From the NCBI RefSeq assembly GCF_003268675.1, contig NZ_CP029378.1, forward strand, positions 6,758,001 to 6,822,000: a stretch of 64,000 bases of DNA, read 5' to 3'. Source of the stretch: Streptomyces bacillaris (lineage in GTDB: Bacteria; Actinomycetota; Actinomycetes; Streptomycetales; Streptomycetaceae). Below are positions 25,875 through 34,073 of the stretch, piece by piece (within the stretch, counting starts at the first letter, position 1; each line of letters opens with the position of its first letter). A program made the position numbers and the translations under genes. The notes beneath the pieces are model-generated. The model worked only from the letters and a program-made list of their open reading frames with translations. It ran no database searches and had not been told where the DNA came from.

Positions 25875-26711
25875 TCAGGACGCGGCCGCCTCGAAGAGCG
25901 TGTGCATCGCCCGGCGCAGCTCGGTGACGTCCCGTACGGGCTCCGGAAACTCGAAGCGCGCGTCGAAGCACGACCCCTTGTCCTCCACGAAGCGGACCCG
26001 CAGCCCGAAGCGGTCCAGGGCCACGGGCACGGCGGCCGGCCGGTGCGAGGCGTAGGCGCGGGCCGTGCGCTCCCCGAGCAGCGCGCACAGCGTGCGCATC
26101 TGGTCCTCGTGGGCGGCGTGCAGATGCTGCAGCAGCTCCGCCTCGTGGCAGGCCAGCGGATCGGGGGAGGCGTCCCGGAAGTCCTCCGCCTCGATGTCCG
26201 CGGCGCCCCAGAGGTCGTCCACGTACGCCTCGCCGAACTCCAGGCGCAGCATCATCCGGCCGGGCTCCGCGATGCCGGGTACGGAGGTGAGCCAGCCGGA
26301 GATCCAGGCCCGGCCCCGGATGCGGTGCGGTACGGAGATCGGGGCGACGTCCGTGATCTCCAGCACGGCGGTCAGTTCGTCGCCCTGCGCGTGGGTCGCG
26401 GCCCGGACGGCCGGGGAATCCGCAGGGAATTCGAGGAACAGATCGCCCTCCGGACCCACGCTCCGCGTGTCCGGCATCAGGGGTTCTGCGCGGGCCAGAT
26501 CGAGCCCCGGTACGACGAGCAGCGCGGAGCAGGTACTCTGTACGAGAGTTCGTGTGCGCTCGGCTGCTGACGGCATCCGAGTGGTTTCAAGCCCGCTGGG
26601 ACGCGGCTGACCACGATCAGATCGGCCTTCCGTCGTAGCAGCACCCTCTGAAGAGGTGCTGCCGCTGTCTGTGCTGTCCGTGACGTGAGTGGTGTTCCCA
26701 GGGCGAGACAT
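25875..26711 (-). CDS. DUF2470 domain protein, probable heme/iron-related flavin-split-barrel protein
   Basis: A 278-residue protein. After a Ser/Thr-rich N-terminus (1-45) there is a PNPOx-like split beta-barrel, then a C-terminal DUF2470 domain (about 175-265) with ELLQHLHAAHEDQM, similar to the His-rich helix of this domain. Domain pairs of this type occur in HugZ-like heme-utilisation proteins and chloroplast heme-binding proteins. An iron box 15-33 bp upstream supports a role in iron or heme metabolism and predicts repression when iron is plentiful. ATG at 26711 has AAGGAG five bases upstream, so the longer N-terminus is real. Substrate unknown. Confidence 0.8.
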   Translation of the reverse strand: MSRPGNTTHVTDSTDSGSTSSEGAATTEGRSDRGQPRPSGLETTRMPSAAERTRTLVQSTCSALLVVPGLDLARAEPLMPDTRSVGPEGDLFLEFPADSPAVRAATHAQGDELTAVLEITDVAPISVPHRIRGRAWISGWLTSVPGIAEPGRMMLRLEFGEAYVDDLWGAADIEAEDFRDASPDPLACHEAELLQHLHAAHEDQMRTLCALLGERTARAYASHRPAAVPVALDRFGLRVRFVEDKGSCFDARFEFPEPVRDVTELRRAMHTLFEAAAS

Positions 26712-26725
26712 GCGATCTCCTTGAG

Positions 26726-26744
26726 TAAGGTAAGCCTAACCTAA
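26726..26744. promoter_or_regulatory. Iron box (DmdR1/IdeR/DtxR-type operator)
   Basis: TAAGGTAAGCCTAACCTAA is a 19-bp dyad centred on C26735. The right half CTAACCTAA is an exact consensus half-site of TTAGGTTAGGCTAACCTAA, and the left half differs at two positions. It lies 15 bp upstream of the DUF2470 gene start and 24-42 bp upstream of rpsD on the other strand, so one operator could affect both. Confidence 0.75.
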
Positions 26745-26767
26745 CCTACAACGGAGGTCTGGAGAAC

Positions 26768-27382
26768 GTGCCTAACCAGTCGCGTCCCAAGGTCAAGAAG
26801 TCGCGTGCCCTCGGCATCGCCCTGACGCCCAAGGCTGTCAAGTACTTCGAAGCGCGTCCGTACCCGCCGGGCGAGCACGGCCGTGGCCGCAAGCAGAACT
26901 CGGACTACAAGGTCCGTCTGCTGGAGAAGCAGCGCCTGCGTGCGCAGTACGACATCAGCGAGCGCCAGATGGCGCGCGCCTACGACCGCGCCAAGAAGGC
27001 CGAGGGCAAGACGGGTGAGGCGCTGGTCGTCGAGCTCGAGCGTCGTCTCGACGCCCTGGTCCTGCGTTCGGGCATCGCCCGCACCATCTACCAGGCCCGC
27101 CAGATGGTCGTCCACGGCCACATCGAGGTCAACGGCGGCAAGGTCGACAAGCCCTCCTTCCGCGTGCGTCCGGACGACATCGTCCAGGTCCGCGAGCGCA
27201 GCCGCTCCAAGGTCCCCTTCCAGGTGGCCCGCGAGGGTGGTTACGACACCGAGGGCGAGACCCCGCGCTACCTCCAGGTGAACCTGAAGGCCCTGGCCTT
27301 CCGCCTGGACCGGGACCCGAACCGCAAGGAGATCCCGGTGATCTGCGACGAGCAGCTCGTCGTCGAGTACTACGCCCGCTGA
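26768..27382 (+). CDS. rpsD: 30S ribosomal protein S4
   Basis: A 204-residue primary 16S rRNA-binding protein. It has the S4 RNA-binding domain (LERRLDALVLRSGIARTIYQARQMVVHGHIEVNG, about 92-125). The N-terminal zinc-ribbon cysteines of some S4 proteins are missing; the only Cys is near the C-terminus (VICDEQ), so this is the zinc-independent form. GTG at 26768 with GGAGGT and GGAG upstream. It is a stand-alone gene, not in the alpha operon, as in other streptomycetes. Its leader overlaps an iron box. Confidence 0.97.
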   Translation: MPNQSRPKVKKSRALGIALTPKAVKYFEARPYPPGEHGRGRKQNSDYKVRLLEKQRLRAQYDISERQMARAYDRAKKAEGKTGEALVVELERRLDALVLRSGIARTIYQARQMVVHGHIEVNGGKVDKPSFRVRPDDIVQVRERSRSKVPFQVAREGGYDTEGETPRYLQVNLKALAFRLDRDPNRKEIPVICDEQLVVEYYAR

Positions 27383-27411
27383 TCCAGGCGTAGCCGCTCT
27401 CACCAGCGCTC

Positions 27412-27449
27412 AGGCCCGCCCCTCCCGGTCATCCGGGAGGGGCGGGCCT
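27412..27449. terminator. Bidirectional terminator that includes the stop codon of the convergent STAND gene
   Basis: AGGCCCGCCCCTCCCGG (27412-27428) pairs perfectly over 17 bp with 27433-27449 around loop TCAT, followed by TTCGCTTTTCC. The minus-strand TGA of the STAND ATPase (27429-27431) is in the loop, so one arm codes its last residues. Confidence 0.9.
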
Positions 27450-29804
27450 TCGCTTTTCCCCGGGCCCTGGCCCGGAGCTGGGCCTTGGCCCGGCCTCGGA
27501 ACCCGACTCGGACGCGGGCCCCGACTCGCTCCCGGCCCCGACTCGGCTCCGAGCTCTGACCCCATCTCCGGCTCCCGACCCACCCCGCGCCCCGGGCTCA
27601 CCCCCGGCCCCCGGCCCGCTCTCGGAACCCGGTACCGACCCGGGCGTGTCGCGCCGCTCCCGTACGCCCTCACCGACCCCGGCCCCGGCCGTCAGCGCCC
27701 GCTCCACCGCCGCGCCCCGCTCCAGCCGCCGCCCGGCCCGCACCGCCGCCTCGTACGCCGCGTCCCCCAGCTCCCGCCGCACCCGCTCCTCGCACTCCGC
27801 GCGCGGCCGGCCGAAATACACCGAGCCGAAGAGCTGGAGCCCCACCGACGGCCAGATCCGCCCCGCCGCCCCCTGGAGCACCGCAGCCTCCTCGCCGTCG
27901 CCCTCCACCGCCGTCACCAGCGCCAGCAACTCCAGCGAGAGCGCGGTCGAGAGCAGATCGTCGAAGGTCCGGCCGATCGCCAGGCACCCCCCGAGCATCC
28001 GCCGCGCCTGCTCCGGCCGCCCCCGCCGCAGCGCCGCGTAGGCCAGGACGTAGAGCGCGTACGCCAGAGCCCACCGCTCCCCGTGGTCCTCGCAGACCTC
28101 ACGGACCTCCTCGCAGATGGCCGCCGCCGCGTCCAGATCGCCCAGGAACGCCACCGCCATCGCCAGTTCGACCTGGGCCATCAGCACAGCGCTGTTCAGC
28201 TCACCGATCTCCCGGTAGCGGCCGAGCGCGTCCCGCAGCAGCTCCTCGGCGCGCGCCGGATCGTCCGTGACGAGCGCCAGGCAGCCCGTCCGGTGGATCG
28301 CGTACGCCAGCGCCGTGGAGTCCCCGGACCGCTCGGCCTCCTCCCGGCACTCCTGGAGGGCGGAGATCGCCCCGACCGCGTCCCCCTGGAGCACCGCCAC
28401 ATACCCGAGCACCCACAGCACCTTCAGCCGGGACGCGTCGTACGGGGTCGGCTCCTCCAGTACGTGCTCCAGCCAGTACCGGCCCTCCGCCGGCCGCCCG
28501 CACCCCGCCCAGTAGAACCAGAGCGAGCCCGCCAGGTGCTGGGCGAGGTGCACCTCCTCCGGGCTCTCCATCGAGCACTCCATCGCCCGCCGGAGGTTCG
28601 GCAGCTCACTGTCGATCCGGGCCGCCACCTCCGCCTGGCGCGGCGAGAACCAGTCCAGCTCGCACCAGGTGGCGAGCCCCAGGAACCAGTCCCGGTGGCG
28701 CCGCCGCATCCGCCCGGTGTCCCCGGCCGCCGCCAGCCACTCCGCCCCGTACTCGCGCACCGACTCCAGCAGCCGGTAGCGGGTGGTGCCCGCCGTGTCC
28801 TCGCGCTCCACCACCGACTGGGCGAGCAGCTCCTCCAGCACGTCGAGCACGGAATCGGCCGGCAGCCCCGCACCGCCGCAGACGTACTCGGCGGCCTCCA
28901 GGTCGAACTGCCCGGCGAAGACCGAGAGCCGCGCCCACAGCAGCCGCTGCGCGGGCGTGCACAGCTCATGGCTCCAGCCGATCGCCGTACGCAGCGCCCG
29001 GTGGCGCGGCGGAGCGCCGCGGCTGCCGCCGGTCAGCAGCCGGAACCGGTCGTCCAGGCGCAGCAGCACCTGCTCGACGGAGAGGGCGCGCAGCCGCCCC
29101 GCCGCCAGTTCGAGCGCCAGCGGCACCCCGTCGAGGCGGCGGCACAGCTCCAGCGCCGCCGCCCGGTCCGTGGCCGTCGGCTGCCACTCCGGCCGCACCG
29201 CGCGGGCCCGTTCCTCGAACAGCTCCACCGCGTCCGCCTCGCACATAGGCGCGAGGGTGAACGTCACTTCACCGTCCACCAGGAGCGGGCGGCGCCCGGC
29301 CGCGAGCACCCGCAGCCCCGGCGCCCGCCGCAGCAACTCCCGTACGAGATCGGCGCAGGCGTCCACCAGGTGCTCGAAGCCGTCCAGGACCAGCAGTGTC
29401 CGGCGTCCACGGAGGTGCTCGACGAGCGCGGCGCGGGGCGGCCTGCCAGTGTGGTCGGTCAGCCCCAGCGCCTCGGCCACGGCGTGTTCCAGCAGCTCGG
29501 GGTCGTGCACGGGGGACAGGTCGGTGAGCCAGACCCCGTCGCAGTACCGTTTCTCCAGCAGTGCGGCGACCCTGCCGACACAGCGGGTCTTGCCGACGCC
29601 CGCCGCTCCGACGACGGTGACGAGTCTGGACTCCTCCAGCAGCCCGCGCAGCGCGGCCAGTTCGTCCGCGCGCCCCACGAACCGGTTCAGCTCCGCCGGG
29701 ACGTTGCCGACCGGAACGTCACGGTCCGGGGTGTGGCGGGCCGGGGCGGAGGAACGGGGGCCGGGAGAGTCCGGGTGGGTGGAGCGGCGCTGCAGGTGTC
29801 GCAT
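27429..29804 (-). CDS. STAND (NB-ARC/TPR) ATPase, LuxR/AfsR-like regulator without a visible DNA-binding domain
   Basis: A 791-residue signal-transduction ATPase. The NB-ARC module has Walker A GAAGVGKTR (66-74), Walker B LLVLDGFEHL, and a GxP motif in RRLDGVPLALELAAGRL. A winged-helix-like segment and TPR repeats follow (about 430-690). Proteins of this architecture usually carry an N-terminal BTAD/OmpR or C-terminal LuxR helix-turn-helix. Here the N-terminus is 40 disordered residues and the C-terminus after RRLERGAAVERALTAG is about 95 residues of Gly/Ser/Glu/Arg/Pro low complexity, with no HTH visible. No ribosome-binding site precedes ATG 29804; a promoter is positioned for leaderless mRNA. 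Ligand and targets unknown. Confidence 0.82.
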   Translation of the reverse strand: MRHLQRRSTHPDSPGPRSSAPARHTPDRDVPVGNVPAELNRFVGRADELAALRGLLEESRLVTVVGAAGVGKTRCVGRVAALLEKRYCDGVWLTDLSPVHDPELLEHAVAEALGLTDHTGRPPRAALVEHLRGRRTLLVLDGFEHLVDACADLVRELLRRAPGLRVLAAGRRPLLVDGEVTFTLAPMCEADAVELFEERARAVRPEWQPTATDRAAALELCRRLDGVPLALELAAGRLRALSVEQVLLRLDDRFRLLTGGSRGAPPRHRALRTAIGWSHELCTPAQRLLWARLSVFAGQFDLEAAEYVCGGAGLPADSVLDVLEELLAQSVVEREDTAGTTRYRLLESVREYGAEWLAAAGDTGRMRRRHRDWFLGLATWCELDWFSPRQAEVAARIDSELPNLRRAMECSMESPEEVHLAQHLAGSLWFYWAGCGRPAEGRYWLEHVLEEPTPYDASRLKVLWVLGYVAVLQGDAVGAISALQECREEAERSGDSTALAYAIHRTGCLALVTDDPARAEELLRDALGRYREIGELNSAVLMAQVELAMAVAFLGDLDAAAAICEEVREVCEDHGERWALAYALYVLAYAALRRGRPEQARRMLGGCLAIGRTFDDLLSTALSLELLALVTAVEGDGEEAAVLQGAAGRIWPSVGLQLFGSVYFGRPRAECEERVRRELGDAAYEAAVRAGRRLERGAAVERALTAGAGVGEGVRERRDTPGSVPGSESGPGAGGEPGARGGSGAGDGVRARSRVGAGSESGPASESGSEAGPRPSSGPGPGEKRRPAPPG

Positions 29805-29813
29805 GGAACACGC

Positions 29814-29843
29814 AGAGTACTGACCTGAAAGCTCTCCGTGCAA
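29814..29843 (-). promoter_or_regulatory. Promoter placed for a leaderless STAND-ATPase transcript
   Basis: On the minus strand, TTGCAC (29838-29843) and TACTCT (29814-29819) are 18 bp apart. The -10 ends nine bases before the ATG, so transcription would start at or next to the start codon. No Shine-Dalgarno sequence is present. Confidence 0.5.
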
Positions 29844-29985
29844 TCGCGTCGGCCGGCTCCCGTCCGCCCCGCCCGGAATGCCCGGGGGCCCGCCGGGAAT
29901 GCGGTAGGGGAGGCGATGCACGGCGCGATAGGCTCGTGGGACATGGCCCCGAGGGGGCCGAGCGACGAGCAGAGAGCGGTGCACA

Positions 29986-30462
29986 GTGTCCGGTGGAGAG
30001 GTGGCCGGGATCATCGTGGCCGTCTTCTGGGCGATCCTGGTCTCGTTCCTCGCCGTGGTGCTGGTGAGGCTCGCCCAGACGCTGAGGGCGACCACCAGAC
30101 TCGTGGCGGAGGTGACCGAACAGGCCGTGCCGCTGCTGGCCGACGCCTCGGCCACGGTCCGGTCCGCGCAGACCCAGCTGGACAAGGTCGACGCCATCGC
30201 GAGCGACGTCCAGGAGGTCACCTCCAACGCCTCCGCGCTCTCCACCACCGTCGCCTCCACCTTCGGCGGACCGCTGGTCAAGGTCGCCGCGTTCGGCTAC
30301 GGCGTCCGGCAGGCCCTCGGCCGCCGCACCGCCCCCGAGCCGGAACCGGAACCGGCCCGGGGCCGCTCCTCCGTCCGCCGTACGGTGATCGTCGGCCGGA
30401 CCGTACCTTCGGCGCGCGGACGCAAGCGCGACCGCCGAAACCCCCGCGGACAGAAGGACTGA
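29986..30462 (+). CDS. DUF948 single-pass membrane protein
   Basis: A 158-residue protein with one N-terminal transmembrane helix (about 5-27, VAGIIVAVFWAILVSFLAVVLV) followed by a long helical, coiled-coil-prone region (30-90) with the DUF948 pattern of regularly spaced hydrophobics. The C-terminus is basic and low complexity (PEPEPEPARGRSS, then Arg-rich). DUF948 proteins are often encoded just before alaS in actinobacteria, and the function is unknown. GTG at 29986. The next gene starts 7 bp after its stop. Confidence 0.82.
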   Translation: MSGGEVAGIIVAVFWAILVSFLAVVLVRLAQTLRATTRLVAEVTEQAVPLLADASATVRSAQTQLDKVDAIASDVQEVTSNASALSTTVASTFGGPLVKVAAFGYGVRQALGRRTAPEPEPEPARGRSSVRRTVIVGRTVPSARGRKRDRRNPRGQKD

Positions 30463-30469
30463 TCCAGCG

Positions 30470-30820
30470 ATGTTCCGCCGCACGTTCTGGTTCACCGCCG
30501 GCGCAGCCGCCGGCGTCTGGGCCACCACCAAGGTCAACCGCAAGCTCAGGCAGCTGACGCCCGAGAGCCTCGCCGCGCAGGCCGCGGACAAGGCGATCGA
30601 GACCGGCCACAAGCTCAAGGACTTCGCCCTCGACGTCCGCGAGAACATGGTCCGGCGCGAAGCCGAACTGGGCGGTGCCCTGGGCCTCGAAGCACCGGTC
30701 GACCCCGACCTCCCCGTACAGCGGCACTACGCCGTGGAGGCGTCGGCGGAGTCCGCCGCCCGCCCCGACACATACCGCACGCTCCCCTGCAAAACGAACA
30801 ACCGGAATGAGGACCACTAA
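30470..30820 (+). CDS. Small DUF6167-like hypothetical protein
   Basis: A 116-residue protein with a short hydrophobic N-terminus (TFWFTAGAAAGVWATTKV) that may insert in the membrane, then a charged helix (KLKDFALDVRENMVRREAEL) and a disordered C-terminus. It is conserved in the same place upstream of alaS in streptomycetes, as I recall the family. No catalytic motif is visible. ATG at 30470. Its TAA overlaps the alaS ATG by one base, so it is co-translated with alaS. Confidence 0.75.
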   Translation: MFRRTFWFTAGAAAGVWATTKVNRKLRQLTPESLAAQAADKAIETGHKLKDFALDVRENMVRREAELGGALGLEAPVDPDLPVQRHYAVEASAESAARPDTYRTLPCKTNNRNEDH

Positions 30821-33489
30821 TGGAGTCGGCTGAAATCCGCCGCCGCTGGCTGAGCTTCTTCGAGGAGCGCGGTCACACCGTCGTGCCTTCGGCGTCGCTC
30901 ATCGCGGACGACCCGACTCTGCTGCTGGTCCCCGCGGGCATGGTCCCCTTCAAGCCGTACTTCCTCGGTGAGGTCAAGCCGCCCGCCCCGCGCGTCACCA
31001 GCGTGCAGAAGTGCGTGCGTACGCCGGACATCGAAGAGGTCGGCAAGACCACCCGCCACGGCACGTTCTTCCAGATGTGCGGGAACTTCTCCTTCGGGGA
31101 CTACTTCAAGGAAGGCGCCATCCAGCTCGCCTGGGAGGCCCTGACCAACTCCGTCGAGGACGGCGGCTTCGGCCTGGAGCCCGAGAAGCTCTGGATCACG
31201 GTCTACCTCGACGACGACGAGGCCGAGGCCATCTGGCGCGACAAGATCGGCGTCCCCGCCGAGCGCATCCAGCGCCTGGGCAAGAAGGACAACTTCTGGT
31301 CCATGGGCGTCCCCGGCCCCTGCGGACCCTGTTCCGAGATCAACTACGACCGCGGCCCCGAGTTCGGCGTCGAGGGCGGCCCGGCCGTCAACGACGAGCG
31401 GTACGTGGAGATCTGGAACCTGGTCTTCATGCAGTACGAGCGCGGCGCGGGCGACGGCAAGGAGGACTTCCCGATCCTCGGGGACCTGCCGTCCAAGAAC
31501 ATCGACACCGGTCTCGGCCTGGAACGCCTGGCGATGATCCTCCAGGGTGTACAGAACATGTACGAGACCGACACCCTGCGCGTCGTCATGGACAAGGCCA
31601 CCGAGCTGACCGGCGTCCGCTACGGCGCCGAGCGGTCCACGGACGTCTCGCTCCGCGTCGTCGCCGACCACATCCGTACGTCCGTGATGCTCATCGGCGA
31701 CGGTGTCACCCCCGGCAACGAGGGCCGCGGCTACGTGCTGCGCCGCATCATGCGCCGCGCCATCCGCAACATGCGCCTGCTGGGCGCCACCGGCACGGTC
31801 GTCAAGGACCTGATCGACGTCGTGATCGACACGATGGGGCAGCAGTACCCGGAGCTGATCACCGACCGCAAGCGCATCGAGACGGTCGCGCTCGCGGAGG
31901 AGGCCGCCTTCCTCAAGGCCCTCAAGGGCGGCACCAACATCCTGGAGACCGCGGTCACCGAGACCAAGGCCGCCGGTGGCAAGGTCCTCGCCGGGGACAA
32001 GGCGTTCCTGCTCCACGACACCTGGGGCTTCCCGATCGACCTGACCCTGGAGATGGCTGCCGAGCAGGGGCTCTCCGTGGACGAGGACGGCTTCCGCCGC
32101 CTCATGCAGGAGCAGCGCGACAAGGCCAAGGCCGACGCCCGCGCCAAGAAGACCGGCCACGCCGACCTCTCCGCCTACCGCGAGGTCGCGGACACCTCCG
32201 GCGCCACCGAGTTCACCGGCTACACCAGCCTGGCCGGTGAGTCGACCATCGTCGGCCTGCTCGTCGACGGCGTGCCCTCGCCCGCCGCCACCGAGGGCGA
32301 CGAGGTCGAGGTCGTCCTCGACCGCACCCCCTTCTACGCCGAGGGCGGCGGCCAGCTCGCCGACACCGGCCGCATCCGGCTCGACACCGGTGCCGTGATC
32401 GAGGTCCGCGACGTCCAGAAGCCGGTCCCCGGCGTCCATGTGCACAAGGGCGTCGTCCAGGTCGGCGAGGTCACGGTCGGGGCCCCCGTCTTCGCCTCCA
32501 TCGACGCCACCCGCCGCCGGGCCATCGCCCGCGCCCACAGCGCCACCCACCTCACCCACCAGGCGCTGCGCGACGCGCTCGGCCCGACGGCCGCCCAGGC
32601 CGGCTCCGAGAACTCGCCGGGCCGTTTCCGCTTCGACTTCGGTTCGCCCGCCGCCGTTCCCGGCACGGTCCTCACCGATGTCGAGCAGCGGATCAACGAG
32701 GTCCTCTCGCGCGAACTCGACGTCCAGGCCGAGGTCATGTCGATCGACGAGGCCAAGAAGCAGGGCGCCATCGCGGAGTTCGGCGAGAAGTACGGCGAGC
32801 GGGTCCGGGTCGTCACCATCGGGGACTTCTCCAAGGAGCTGTGCGGCGGCACCCACGTCCATAACACCGCTCAGCTCGGCCTGGTCAAGCTGCTCGGTGA
32901 GTCCTCCATCGGCTCCGGCGTGCGCCGGATCGAGGCCCTGGTCGGCGTGGACGCGTACAACTTCCTCGCCAAGGAGCACACGGTCGTCGCCCAGCTCCAG
33001 GAGCTGGTCAAGGGCCGTCCCGAGGAGCTGCCGGAGAAGATCGCGGGCATGCTCGGCAAGCTGAAGGACGCCGAGAAGGAGATCGAGAAGTTCCGCGCGG
33101 AGAAGGTGCTCGCGGCCGCCGCCGGACTGGCCGACTCCGCCAAGGACGTCCGGGGCGTCGCCCTGGTCACCGGCCAGGTCCCCGACGGCACCTCCGCCGA
33201 CGACCTGCGCAAGCTGGTCCTGGACGTGCGGGGCCGCATCCAGGGCGGCCGCCCGGCCGTCGTGGCCCTGTTCACCACGGCCAACGGCCGCCCGCTCACG
33301 GTCATCGCCACCAACGAGGCCGCTCGCGAGCGCGGTCTCAAGGCCGGCGACCTCGTCCGTACGGCCGCCAAGACGCTCGGTGGCGGTGGCGGCGGCAAGC
33401 CGGACGTCGCCCAGGGTGGCGGCACGGACCCGGCCGCCATCGGTGACGCCGTCGCCGCCGTCGAACGCCTCGTCACCGAGACCGCGTGA
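30820..33489 (+). CDS. alaS: Alanyl-tRNA synthetase
   Basis: An 889-residue class II synthetase with all domains: catalytic core (about 1-460, with RHGTFFQMCGNFSFGDYF and GPCGPCSEINYD), editing domain with zinc ligands H573-xxx-H577 and C675-xxx-H679 (HSATH and CGGTH), and the C-terminal DHHA1/oligomerisation domain. It charges tRNA-Ala and clears Ser and Gly mischarging. ATG at 30820 overlaps the upstream stop. The stop overlaps the yqgF GTG start. Normal length. Confidence 0.97.
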   Translation: MESAEIRRRWLSFFEERGHTVVPSASLIADDPTLLLVPAGMVPFKPYFLGEVKPPAPRVTSVQKCVRTPDIEEVGKTTRHGTFFQMCGNFSFGDYFKEGAIQLAWEALTNSVEDGGFGLEPEKLWITVYLDDDEAEAIWRDKIGVPAERIQRLGKKDNFWSMGVPGPCGPCSEINYDRGPEFGVEGGPAVNDERYVEIWNLVFMQYERGAGDGKEDFPILGDLPSKNIDTGLGLERLAMILQGVQNMYETDTLRVVMDKATELTGVRYGAERSTDVSLRVVADHIRTSVMLIGDGVTPGNEGRGYVLRRIMRRAIRNMRLLGATGTVVKDLIDVVIDTMGQQYPELITDRKRIETVALAEEAAFLKALKGGTNILETAVTETKAAGGKVLAGDKAFLLHDTWGFPIDLTLEMAAEQGLSVDEDGFRRLMQEQRDKAKADARAKKTGHADLSAYREVADTSGATEFTGYTSLAGESTIVGLLVDGVPSPAATEGDEVEVVLDRTPFYAEGGGQLADTGRIRLDTGAVIEVRDVQKPVPGVHVHKGVVQVGEVTVGAPVFASIDATRRRAIARAHSATHLTHQALRDALGPTAAQAGSENSPGRFRFDFGSPAAVPGTVLTDVEQRINEVLSRELDVQAEVMSIDEAKKQGAIAEFGEKYGERVRVVTIGDFSKELCGGTHVHNTAQLGLVKLLGESSIGSGVRRIEALVGVDAYNFLAKEHTVVAQLQELVKGRPEELPEKIAGMLGKLKDAEKEIEKFRAEKVLAAAAGLADSAKDVRGVALVTGQVPDGTSADDLRKLVLDVRGRIQGGRPAVVALFTTANGRPLTVIATNEAARERGLKAGDLVRTAAKTLGGGGGGKPDVAQGGGTDPAAIGDAVAAVERLVTETA

Positions 33490-33971
33490 CGGACGGGATG
33501 ACACAGATGCGCCGAGGACGACGGCTCGCCGTCGACGTCGGGGACGCCCGGATCGGGGTCGCCTCGTGCGACCCCGACGGGATCCTGGCCACGCCGGTGG
33601 AGACCGTGCCGGGACGCGATGTCCCGGCCGCCCACCGGCGGCTGGTGGCCATCGTCGAGGAGTACGAGCCGATCGAGGTGATCCTCGGTCTGCCCCGCTC
33701 CCTCGGCGGCGGCGAGGGCCCGGCGGCAGCCAAGGTCCGCGACTTCGCCCAGGTGTTCGCACGTTCGATCGCCCCCGTTCCGGTGCGGCTGGTGGACGAG
33801 AGGATGACCACAGTGACGGCCGCTCAGGGCATGCGTGCCTCGGGCGTGAAGTCCAAGAAGGGCCGGTCTGTCATCGACCAGGCTGCCGCTGTGGTGATCC
33901 TCCAGAACGCTCTGGAGTCCGAACGGGCGTCAGGTAATCCCCCGGGAGAGGGCGTCGAAGTGGTTGTCTGA
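33486..33971 (+). CDS. yqgF: Putative pre-16S rRNA nuclease / Holliday junction resolvase-like YqgF
   Basis: A 161-residue RNase H-fold protein. LAVDVGDARIGVASCDPDG carries the first catalytic Asp, GLPRSLGGGEGP the conserved loop, LVDERMTT the Glu region, and KGRSVIDQAAAVVILQ the last Asp. E. coli YqgF matures the 16S 5' end; some homologues are called RuvX. The start is uncertain: GTG 33486 overlaps the alaS stop, while ATG 33498 or 33507 would give a shorter N-terminus closer to the conserved RRGRRLAVDVG. The gene lies between alaS and mltG, a conserved order. Confidence 0.92.
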   Translation: MTDGMTQMRRGRRLAVDVGDARIGVASCDPDGILATPVETVPGRDVPAAHRRLVAIVEEYEPIEVILGLPRSLGGGEGPAAAKVRDFAQVFARSIAPVPVRLVDERMTTVTAAQGMRASGVKSKKGRSVIDQAAAVVILQNALESERASGNPPGEGVEVVV

Positions 33972-34073
33972 TCGCGATACGGTAACGTTCCGCGCGATGC
34001 GGCGGTGGATTCGAACAAACACCGCACAGCGAAGCGAAGAGACGGAACGTCGTCTCGCGGCTCTAGGGGATCG

